Assembly (NCBI GenBank): GCA_027346925.1 | Contig: DAIERH010000164.1 | Location: forward strand, 1 to 5,440 | DNA from: Geobacter sp. | GTDB lineage: Bacteria; Desulfobacterota; Desulfuromonadia; Geobacterales; Pseudopelobacteraceae | Direction: 5' to 3' | DNA: 5,440 nucleotides | Shown here: positions 1 to 5,440 of the stretch, piece after piece | Layout: each line of letters opens with the position of its first letter | How positions within the stretch are numbered: the stretch's first letter is position 1 | The notes under the pieces: model-generated | Database searches by the model: none | The model's input: only the letters and a program-made list of their open reading frames with translations | Told to the model about the DNA's origin: nothing | Program-made: the position numbers and the translations under genes

Positions 1-2354
1 TTGACTTTCAGCTGCGGCATTCCGGCCATGCTGTCCCGCTGCTGTGCATCGTAGCGGGTACGGATCAGGAAGCCGTCCTCGCCGGCGACCCGGAAAAGGG
101 AGGCCGGTCCCCCTTGGACGGCCGCCTGTACCTGGGCGGCGATATCCTTGGGCGAGATGCCGTACAGGGCGCACTTCTCTCGGTTGGCGATGAAGTTGAC
201 CTCCTTCTTGTCGGCGGTCCAGGAGAGGGAGACCGACTTCAGTCCCCGGACGGTTTCCAGCCGTTGCTGAATATCCCGGCCGATACCGGCCAGCACCCGC
301 GGGTCGGGGCCGCTCACCATCACGTCCACGGTGGAGCGGATGGAGGAGAGGGGGGTGGCGCCGTAGTCGAAGACATCCACCGACTTCATGCCCGGGATCG
401 TCAGGAACTTGCGGCGCATGTCGTCTTCGATCCGCCACATGGTCTGTTTGCGGTGAAACCGGTCCACCAGGTTGATGGTGATGTTCCCCTGCTGGGGGTT
501 CTTGCCGCTGCCGAAGGAGACCACCGACGGTTCCGATCCCAGTGTGGAACTGACGGCAACCACCCCTTCTTCCCCCTTGATGATCTCCTCCATCCGGGAG
601 AGGATGGAATTGGTCTGGGCCAGGGATGAGTTGCTGTCCGCCTCGAAGTTGATCTTGACGATGCCGGTATCCATGGGGGGCATGACATCCTGGCCGATAA
701 GGGGCTTCACTACCTTGCCGCTGATCATGAGGAGCAGGAAGGCCGGCGGCAGAAACATCAGGCGGTGCTTGAGGGCGAAACCGAGGATGTTGGTGAAGAA
801 GTCCCGGATGGCGCCGACGAACCGGTCGCTTCCCCGCTTGACGATCCGCTCGAAGCGGTTCTCTTTTGATCCTTTCTTCAGGATGTACGGCGCCAGGATC
901 GGGATGATGGTCACCGAGACGACATAGGAGGCAACCAAGGCGATGGTGAGCGACAGCGACAGGGGGCGGAGCACGGTCTGGACATACCCGCCGATGAAGA
1001 TGATCGGCAGCAGCACGACGATGGTGGCGTAGGTGCCGGAGAAGATGGCGAGCATCACCTCTTCCGTGCCGCCGGCAACCAGCTCGGTCAGATCCCTGTC
1101 CGACTCGTGGTAGTGGCGCTCGATGTTCTCGATCACCACAATGGCGTCGTCCAGGAGCATCCCCACCGCCAGGATCACCCCGGTGAGCGTTACCATATGG
1201 AACTCGAACCCGAACAGCCACATGACGGCAAAGGTAATCAGATAGGTAAAGGGGATCGAGATGGCGCAGAGGAACATGGTCCGCAGATTCCCCAGAAACA
1301 GGAAGATCACGATGATGGTAATAATGATGGCGTCTCTGAGCGCCCCCAACATGTTGTCCACGCTCCGCTCGATCAGATCCTTCTGGGTGTAACTGACCGC
1401 GAAGTTGATGGATGGATACTCTTTTTTCAGGGTGGGGAGGTCCGCCTCGGTCGAGTGGATCGAATCAAGGGTGTGGCCGTTCTGCGCCCGCAGGATGTTG
1501 ATGCCGATCGCCTCCGTGCCGTTGCCGTGGTAGGCCGACTGGGGCTCCTGAACATCGGAGGACACCCGTGCCACGTCGCGCAGGTGGACCGTACCCCCTT
1601 CCTTGCGGGCAATGACCAGTTCGTTCAACTCCTCGGGGCTCTTCACCTCACCCGCGGTCTTGAAGAGGTACTGCCCCTCCCGATGGATGATCAACCCCTG
1701 GGGAATGTTCTGGTTCTGTGCGGCAAGGGCGCCCATCACATCCCCCATGCTCACCCCGAAGCGGGTCAACTGGTCCTGGGAGATGGTAACCGCCACCTCC
1801 GGCTGATTGGCGCCGAACACCTCCACGTTGGCCACATCGGGGAGGCGCAGGAGCTCTTCCTTGATCTGGTTGTCGGCCAGTTCCCGGATCTTCCGCAGGT
1901 CCGCCGGATAGCCCGGTTTGGGGGAGAGGGAAAGGGTCATGGTCGGCTGGGTGGCCTGGCTGATCTTGAAGATCTGGGGAGGCCTGATCCCCTGGGGAAG
2001 CCGGGCGGTCACCTTGCTCAGGGCGTTGGCCACGTCGGTGGCCGCGGCATCCAGCCCCTTGTCGTATTCGAACTCGGCGGTGACCACCGAGACCTCGTCT
2101 TTGGAGGTGGAGGTGACCCGCCGGACCATGTCGATGGTGGAAACCTCCTTTTCGATGGTTCGGGTGATGTCGGACTCCACGTCGGTGGCGGCGGCCCCCG
2201 GCATGACCGTGATCACGCTGATCTGGGGCCGGTCGGTGTCGGGAAAGAGATTGAACGGCATCCGTTGATAGCCGATGATTCCCACAACCGCAAAGAGCAG
2301 GACCACCGACAGGACCAGGTGCGGTTTTTTGATGTACTGTTCGACAAACTTCAT
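1..2354 (-). CDS. RND efflux pump inner-membrane permease (AcrB-like), 3' end cut by window edge
   Basis: This is the proton-driven inner-membrane subunit of a tripartite efflux pump. Reading the minus strand from the ATG at 2354 gives 784 uninterrupted codons to the left edge; AcrB relatives have about 1,020-1,060, so roughly a quarter is missing. Visible order: TM1 (about residues 12-30), porter domain PN1/PN2 (about 31-335), TM2-TM6 (about 340-490), a basic cytoplasmic linker, TM7 (about 530-546), then PC1/PC2 porter sequence to the cut. TM4 carries GMLLDDAIVVIEN with the aspartate pair at residues 402-403, matching AcrB D407/D408 of the proton relay. The N-terminus has the usual FPDTDRPQI segment after TM1, and IGQDVMPPMDTG follows TM7. 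The start overlaps the adaptor gene stop by 4 bp and has a strong ribosome site. The DD pair argues against the CusA metal type, but the substrate is unknown. TM8-TM12, including the TM10 lysine, are not visible. Confidence 0.96.
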   Translation of the reverse strand, partial: MKFVEQYIKKPHLVLSVVLLFAVVGIIGYQRMPFNLFPDTDRPQISVITVMPGAAATDVESDITRTIEKEVSTIDMVRRVTSTSKDEVSVVTAEFEYDKGLDAAATDVANALSKVTARLPQGIRPPQIFKISQATQPTMTLSLSPKPGYPADLRKIRELADNQIKEELLRLPDVANVEVFGANQPEVAVTISQDQLTRFGVSMGDVMGALAAQNQNIPQGLIIHREGQYLFKTAGEVKSPEELNELVIARKEGGTVHLRDVARVSSDVQEPQSAYHGNGTEAIGINILRAQNGHTLDSIHSTEADLPTLKKEYPSINFAVSYTQKDLIERSVDNMLGALRDAIIITIIVIFLFLGNLRTMFLCAISIPFTYLITFAVMWLFGFEFHMVTLTGVILAVGMLLDDAIVVIENIERHYHESDRDLTELVAGGTEEVMLAIFSGTYATIVVLLPIIFIGGYVQTVLRPLSLSLTIALVASYVVSVTIIPILAPYILKKGSKENRFERIVKRGSDRFVGAIRDFFTNILGFALKHRLMFLPPAFLLLMISGKVVKPLIGQDVMPPMDTGIVKINFEADSNSSLAQTNSILSRMEEIIKGEEGVVAVSSTLGSEPSVVSFGSGKNPQQGNITINLVDRFHRKQTMWRIEDDMRRKFLTIPGMKSVDVFDYGATPLSSIRSTVDVMVSGPDPRVLAGIGRDIQQRLETVRGLKSVSLSWTADKKEVNFIANREKCALYGISPKDIAAQVQAAVQGGPASLFRVAGEDGFLIRTRYDAQQRDSMAGMPQLKV

Positions 2355-3550
2355 GGTTTTCCTCTCCCGGTGGAGGTCCGGCCCGGCGCCGAAGGGCTTG
2401 ACGTTACATCGGTCTTGTCCGTATTCGCTACCGGGATAACCCGCCCACCCTCAACCAGGGTCAGCAGCTTGTTTTCCTGGGCCACGGCCACCTGCTCGCC
2501 GGGTTTCACTTCACCGCTTATCGCCGCCGTGCCGTTTGCCATTCCCAAAAGTATGACCGGCCGGAGATGGACCGTACCGCCAGTGACAACATAGAGGTAA
2601 GCCCGTTGGTTGCTCTTTATCACCGCCTGCTCGGGCACGATCAGCCCGGCAACCTTCCGGGTCACCAGGTCCATACCGACAGTGGCGTCGGCAGGCAGGC
2701 TGAAGGGCGCTCCGGGGGTGATCACCTCCACCGTGGCCAGCATGCTTTTGCCCAGGGCCGGATAGACACGGTTCACCCGTGTGGAGAGCCGCTGAGTGCC
2801 GTTTGTCAGATACACCGCCGTCCCCGCGTGGAGAGCGGCCAGTTCTTCCTGGGGCACCTGGGCCAACACCTTGAATGGCGAACTCTTGTCGATGGTAAGG
2901 ATCGGTTTGCCCGGCACAGCCAGGTCCCCCGGTTCGTTCCATCGCTTGGATACCACCCCGCTGAACGGTGCGTAGATACGGGCGTAACCGGCCTGGGTAC
3001 GGGCCACGTTGGTGTTCATGGCCAATCCTTTCAGGCTCTCCTCATAGGCGTCTACGGATGCCTTTGCCCCATCCAGGGCGGCGCGGGAGCGCTCCAGCGC
3101 CTCCTGAGAAATGGCGCCTGCCTTGTTGAGGACCACGTCCCGCCCATAGACCGCCTTCTGGGTTGCATAGGCGCTCCTGGCGCCGGCCAGCTTCTGGCGG
3201 GTGGACAGCACCTCGGCGTTCACCGCAGACATCCGGTCCACCAGTTCCCGGTCGTCGATGGTGATCAGCAATTCCCCCTTGCGGACCAGGTCCCCTTCCC
3301 GCCTGGTTATACTGAGGATGTTCCCGGAGATGCGCGCCGAGAGGTCGCTCCTTGTGAACGGCACAATGGTTCCCAGGTAATGGGCGGTCACCTCCAGGGT
3401 CCCCTGGCCGACCGGCGCTACCCGCACGGCCGGCGGCGTGGCCTGGGGCGGCGCCAGACGGGCGATCTCCACCTTTTTCTTGATGACGAGCAGGACTCCC
3501 GTGGCAACCAGGACAACCGCGATCAGGATAAAGATAAATTTCCGTTTCAT
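2351..3550 (-). CDS. RND efflux periplasmic adaptor (membrane fusion protein, HlyD/AcrA family)
   Basis: This 399-residue protein should link the inner-membrane RND pump to the outer-membrane channel. A short basic N-terminus precedes one hydrophobic segment (about residues 5-23) without a lipobox cysteine, so it is probably an uncleaved membrane anchor rather than a lipoprotein. The first half of the lipoyl domain lies at about 66-104 (SARISGNILSITRREGDLV and following). A helical hairpin covers about 105-187. The second lipoyl half is at about 188-221 (IYAPFSGVVSKRWNEPGDL). A beta-barrel (about 225-300) and membrane-proximal domain (about 301-370) follow. The hairpin tip has R137, L141 and S148 with spacing R-x3-L-x6-S, the motif known in AcrA-type adaptors for docking onto TolC. 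The last roughly 25 residues are a Ser/Thr/Pro/Gly-rich tail that looks disordered. ATG at 3550 overlaps the upstream TGA and has a GGAGGAG ribosome site 8 nt upstream, so the start is well supported. Confidence 0.96.
   Translation of the reverse strand: MKRKFIFILIAVVLVATGVLLVIKKKVEIARLAPPQATPPAVRVAPVGQGTLEVTAHYLGTIVPFTRSDLSARISGNILSITRREGDLVRKGELLITIDDRELVDRMSAVNAEVLSTRQKLAGARSAYATQKAVYGRDVVLNKAGAISQEALERSRAALDGAKASVDAYEESLKGLAMNTNVARTQAGYARIYAPFSGVVSKRWNEPGDLAVPGKPILTIDKSSPFKVLAQVPQEELAALHAGTAVYLTNGTQRLSTRVNRVYPALGKSMLATVEVITPGAPFSLPADATVGMDLVTRKVAGLIVPEQAVIKSNQRAYLYVVTGGTVHLRPVILLGMANGTAAISGEVKPGEQVAVAQENKLLTLVEGGRVIPVANTDKTDVTSSPSAPGRTSTGRGKP
2361..2368 (-). promoter_or_regulatory. Ribosome binding site of the RND permease gene
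   Basis: GGGAGAGG on the minus strand ends 6 nt before the ATG at 2354. It lies within the codons for the Ser/Thr/Gly-rich tail of the adaptor and supports the chosen permease start at the ATGA overlap. Confidence 0.75.
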
Positions 3551-4869
3551 TTCCGATACTCCTCCAAGGTTCCCGTGGCCTTGCGATATGCAACGGCCGC
3601 CGCGTTATAATCATAGAGTGCTTGGCTGTAATTGGCTGCGGCCGAGATGTCGGCCGACTGGGCCAGCAGGAGGTCAACAACCGCACCGGCGCCGCTTTTA
3701 TACCGCTCCTGTTCGATCCTGAACGCCTCGTTGGCTTCTGCCACTGCCTGCTGCGCGGCCCAGATCCGCGCCTTGCTCTCTTCAAGCGAGTTGAGCGCGC
3801 TGCGGATTTCGAGACTCACCTGGTTGCCGACAGCCTTCAGACGCGCTGTTGCCCGTTCCGATTCGATCCGCTGGCGGGAAAGGTCGGCGTAGAGTGAGCG
3901 GTCGAAGAGGGGCAGGCTCAGGTTGAAGCCGGCGTACCAGTTGGCCTCCTTGTACGAGGGGTTGAGCGTGAACTGATCCAGGTAGCCGGTAAAGGCGCTC
4001 ACGGTGGGGAGCAGTTTGCCGAAGGCCAGCTTGCGGTTGAGATCCGCTTCCTTGATCCCCTGCGAGGCGCTCAGGAATTCCGGCCGTTGCCGGCGGGCGG
4101 TTTCAAGTCCGGAGGAGAAATCGCCACTGACTTCGGCCTGTGTGAGTGTATCGGCCGGGATTGGCGCTTCACTGGAAGCGGCCTCATCTTCTCCCATGAG
4201 TGTCCGCAGGGTCGCCGTTGCGGTGGCTATTCCCGCATCAAGGGAGATCAGCCGCTGGCGTTCGTTTGCCAGCTGTGCCTCCACCTTCAGGAGATCGACG
4301 CGGGCGATCCGTCCCACGCCAAAGAGGAGTTGCCCGTTCCTGTACTGTTCATCGAGGGCTTTCAGTGACGTCTGGGAAGCCTCCCGAAGTTTCCGGAGTT
4401 GCAAAATCTTGTTGTAGGTGTTGACGGTGTTGGCGATGATTTCGTTGCGGGTGAAAGAAAGGCCTTGCCTCTGAAGGTCTTTCTTCACCTTCGCCAGATC
4501 GACACCGTTCATGGTCTGTCCTCCCTGGTAGAGGGGGAGTGTCAGGACGATGTTGTAGGAGGCGAATTCGTCGGTGAAATGGACATTGGACGGAGAGAGC
4601 GGGGCATCGATAATATAGGGGAGTGGGTGTTCCCGTCTGGTGTAATTGGCGTCAAGGGTGAGCTTCGGGAGGTTTTTGCCCCAGGCGCTTTTCACTCCTT
4701 CTTCGCCGGAGGCCACGCCAAGTTGTGCTTCAGCCACGGATGGGTTGCCGGCCACTGCCCGCCGCACCGCCTCCTTCATGGTCAACGGTTCGCCGTGGGC
4801 AAGCAGGGGGATGAGAAGCAAGAGGATCAGGTGGAACAGAAAGCGGAATGTGCGCATGATAGTACCCAT
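3547..4869 (-). CDS. TolC-family outer-membrane efflux channel (OEP)
   Basis: This protein is predicted to form the trimeric outer-membrane exit duct of the pump. It has 440 residues, normal for the family. An N-terminal signal peptide (MRTFRFLFHLILLLLIPLLA, likely cut near AHG|E) has no lipobox cysteine, so it resembles TolC more than lipidated OprM. Two OEP repeats are visible at about residues 30-225 and 255-435. LTLPLYQGGQ (109-118) matches LSLPLFDRSL (318-327), each marking beta-strand sequence, and YRNGQLLFGVGRIARVDLL (176-194) corresponds to YKSGAGAVVDLL (390-401) in the helical barrel. It is the first gene of the operon and its TGA overlaps the adaptor ATG. The start is uncertain: ATG at 4869 gives the longest frame but lacks a Shine-Dalgarno sequence. 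ATG at 4857, 12 nt downstream, has a weak GGGT ahead of it and begins exactly at the basic end of the signal peptide, so it is equally plausible. Confidence 0.95.
   Translation of the reverse strand: MGTIMRTFRFLFHLILLLLIPLLAHGEPLTMKEAVRRAVAGNPSVAEAQLGVASGEEGVKSAWGKNLPKLTLDANYTRREHPLPYIIDAPLSPSNVHFTDEFASYNIVLTLPLYQGGQTMNGVDLAKVKKDLQRQGLSFTRNEIIANTVNTYNKILQLRKLREASQTSLKALDEQYRNGQLLFGVGRIARVDLLKVEAQLANERQRLISLDAGIATATATLRTLMGEDEAASSEAPIPADTLTQAEVSGDFSSGLETARRQRPEFLSASQGIKEADLNRKLAFGKLLPTVSAFTGYLDQFTLNPSYKEANWYAGFNLSLPLFDRSLYADLSRQRIESERATARLKAVGNQVSLEIRSALNSLEESKARIWAAQQAVAEANEAFRIEQERYKSGAGAVVDLLLAQSADISAAANYSQALYDYNAAAVAYRKATGTLEEYRK
3559..3565 (-). promoter_or_regulatory. Ribosome binding site of the adaptor gene
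   Basis: GGAGGAG on the minus strand ends 8 nt before the ATG at 3550. It lies inside the last codons of the channel gene and settles the adaptor start. With the ATGA overlap it allows both re-initiation and independent loading of ribosomes. Confidence 0.8.
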
Positions 4870-4875
4870 TGATAT

Positions 4876-4903
4876 AGTTGAATATGCTCATGAAGTTGAT
4901 TAT
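4876..4903 (-). repeat. Imperfect direct repeat in the efflux operon leader, possible operator
   Basis: Two 10-bp units, ATAATCAACT (4903-4894) and ATATTCAACT (4885-4876), match at 9 of 10 positions in the same orientation with an 8-bp spacer, a period of 18 bp. The upstream unit overlaps five bases of the candidate TATAAT. A regulator bound here could block or assist transcription of the efflux genes. No regulator gene is visible in the window, and A/T-rich leaders produce short repeats by chance, so this is tentative. Confidence 0.3.
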
Positions 4904-4904
4904 A
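4899..4904 (-). promoter_or_regulatory. Candidate -10 element (TATAAT) for the efflux operon
   Basis: The minus strand reads TTTTTTATAATCAAC, containing a perfect TATAAT. It lies about 30 nt upstream of the first possible channel-gene start (4869), and initiation about 7 nt downstream would leave a short leader. No TTGACA-like hexamer is present 16-18 bp upstream, because that position is occupied by the terminator stem (CCAGCT or GCCAGC). The site may therefore be an activator-dependent promoter, or an accident of the A/T-rich terminator tail. There is also no other room for a promoter between the terminator and the gene, except a poorer TATATC at 4876-4871. Confidence 0.35.
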
Positions 4905-4933
4905 AAAAAGCCGCCTGCCGCAGCTGGCGGTTT
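4904..4933 (-). terminator. Rho-independent terminator after the ccdA-like gene
   Basis: On the minus strand a CCGCC arm (4930-4926) pairs with GGCGG (4915-4911) around a 10-nt loop. Two outer A-T pairs follow beyond one C/A mismatch, and then TTTTTT (4909-4904). The hairpin starts about 15 nt after the ccdA-like stop codon, the normal place for an intrinsic terminator. On the plus strand the same hairpin is followed by TTTCTTT (4931-4937), so it could also act weakly in the other direction, but no plus-strand gene here needs it. The five-pair GC core is short, so some readthrough into the efflux genes is possible. Confidence 0.75.
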
Positions 4934-4945
4934 CTTTGCAAGGGG

Positions 4946-5440
4946 TTATACGTTCCAGAGGAGATAGACTCCCACGATGGCGACGACGAACCCGCCGATA
5001 CGTTTTGCCCAAGTGGAAAAGTTGATCACCCCGCGAGCCTTGACGAACCCCTCCACGAAGCCGGTGAAGGTGCCGGCGAAGAGCATCAGCAGGCAGTGGC
5101 CGACTGCGTAGCAGAACAGGAGCGCGATGCCGTAGAGTATCTGTCCCTTGGCGGCCACCAGGGTCAGCAGCACCACCAGAACCGGCGTGGCGCAGGGGGA
5201 AGAGACGACGCCGAAGAAGAGCCCCAGCAGGAACGCGCCGACAATGCCGCCCCGTTTGGGCTTGAAGTCGCGCCTGATCGGCAGGCGGATTTCGTACAGT
5301 CCCATCATCTGGCCGCCCATCACCAGCGCGATGCCGCCTGCCACCAGATACCAGGGGCCGCCCAGGGTGCCGAACATGGTCCCCAGCAGTCCGGCCGCCG
5401 CGCCGAAGGCGGTGAAGGTCAGCGACAGGCCGAGCACGAA
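4946..5440 (-). CDS. ccdA: CcdA/DsbD-type membrane thiol-disulfide transporter, 5' end outside window
   Basis: The family carries reducing equivalents from cytoplasmic thioredoxin across the inner membrane to periplasmic partners, often for cytochrome c maturation. The 164 visible codons run into the right edge with no convincing start. The GTG at 5437 lies inside a transmembrane helix and is not the start. Family members have about 220-245 residues, so the N-terminal part with TM1 and its first redox cysteine should lie beyond the edge. Visible hydrophobic segments are at about 2-25, 31-49, 64-95, 99-123 and 146-162 of the fragment. The fourth-helix motif GVVSSPCATPVLVVLL carries the second redox cysteine (TGC at 5192-5194) with its two prolines. 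A following helix reads FCYAVGHCLLMLFAGT, with two further cysteines. The gene ends in TAA at 4946 and is followed by a terminator, so it is probably a separate unit from the efflux genes. Its exact role (cytochrome c or general periplasmic reduction) depends on genes outside the window. Confidence 0.9.
   Translation of the reverse strand, partial: FVLGLSLTFTAFGAAAGLLGTMFGTLGGPWYLVAGGIALVMGGQMMGLYEIRLPIRRDFKPKRGGIVGAFLLGLFFGVVSSPCATPVLVVLLTLVAAKGQILYGIALLFCYAVGHCLLMLFAGTFTGFVEGFVKARGVINFSTWAKRIGGFVVAIVGVYLLWNV

Noticed and set aside
114..927. Plus-strand frames (114-629 and 472-927) opposite the permease C-terminal half
   Set aside because: The minus-strand permease reads through the whole region in one frame with conserved porter sequence, and neither plus-strand product resembles a protein family.
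1..2354. Possible frameshift or pseudogene in the permease, because no full-length frame closes in the window
   Set aside because: Translating every codon from 2354 to the left edge gave no stop and continuous family-like sequence. The gene is merely cut by the window.
1107..2594. Long plus-strand open frame of 495 codons antisense to the RND permease
   Set aside because: Its product is rich in His, Gly, Asp and Arg with no recognisable domain. It lies opposite an unmistakable permease gene and crosses into the adaptor gene. High G+C codon bias commonly opens such antisense frames.
2567..3610. Plus-strand open frame of 347 codons antisense to the adaptor gene
   Set aside because: No family features, low-complexity GC-driven composition, and it spans the adaptor/channel junction of a well-supported operon.
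3042..3785. Minus-strand 247-codon frame overlapping adaptor and channel genes
   Set aside because: It is an out-of-frame reading of two conserved genes, with Arg/Gly/Pro-rich composition and no domain.
4399..4872. Plus-strand 157-codon frame antisense to the channel N-terminus
   Set aside because: It covers the signal peptide and first OEP repeat of the channel gene in antisense, and shows no recognisable domain.
4888..4893. TCATGA palindrome between the direct repeats
   Set aside because: Only 6 bp and it does not extend on either side, so it is expected by chance.

Overview
The window is about 60% G+C by eye and gene-dense. Every supported gene lies on the minus strand, so it reads right to left. 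The protein sequences look Gram-negative, because a complete inner membrane/periplasm/outer membrane efflux assembly is encoded. Their style fits a Geobacter-like member of the Desulfuromonadia/Deltaproteobacteria. That placement is an impression from protein character, not a database result.

Right edge (4946-5440): the C-terminal part of a CcdA/DsbD-type membrane thiol-disulfide reductant transporter, cut by the window edge. A compact GC hairpin with a six-T tract (4904-4933, minus sense) follows its stop codon. The 76-bp gap to the next gene holds this terminator, a perfect TATAAT overlapping its T-tract, and a short direct repeat. This gap is the only non-coding stretch of note.

Efflux operon (4869 down to 1): three genes run in the order outer-membrane channel (TolC/OEP), periplasmic adaptor (HlyD/AcrA type) and inner-membrane RND pump (AcrB type). 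Both junctions are 4-bp ATGA overlaps, each preceded by a good Shine-Dalgarno sequence, so the three products are probably made together by translational coupling. The pump is open through its first 784 codons with no frameshift. Its last roughly 250 residues lie beyond the left edge.

Together the three proteins should form a proton-driven pump spanning the envelope: the RND trimer captures substrate, the adaptor bridges the periplasm, and the TolC-like channel exports. The substrate cannot be read from the sequence. The double aspartate in TM4 of the pump favours the drug/hydrophobe-type RND group over the CusA-type metal group. I found no RNA gene, mobile element, CRISPR array or clearly novel system. 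The most interesting non-coding feature is the terminator/promoter/repeat arrangement at 4871-4935.
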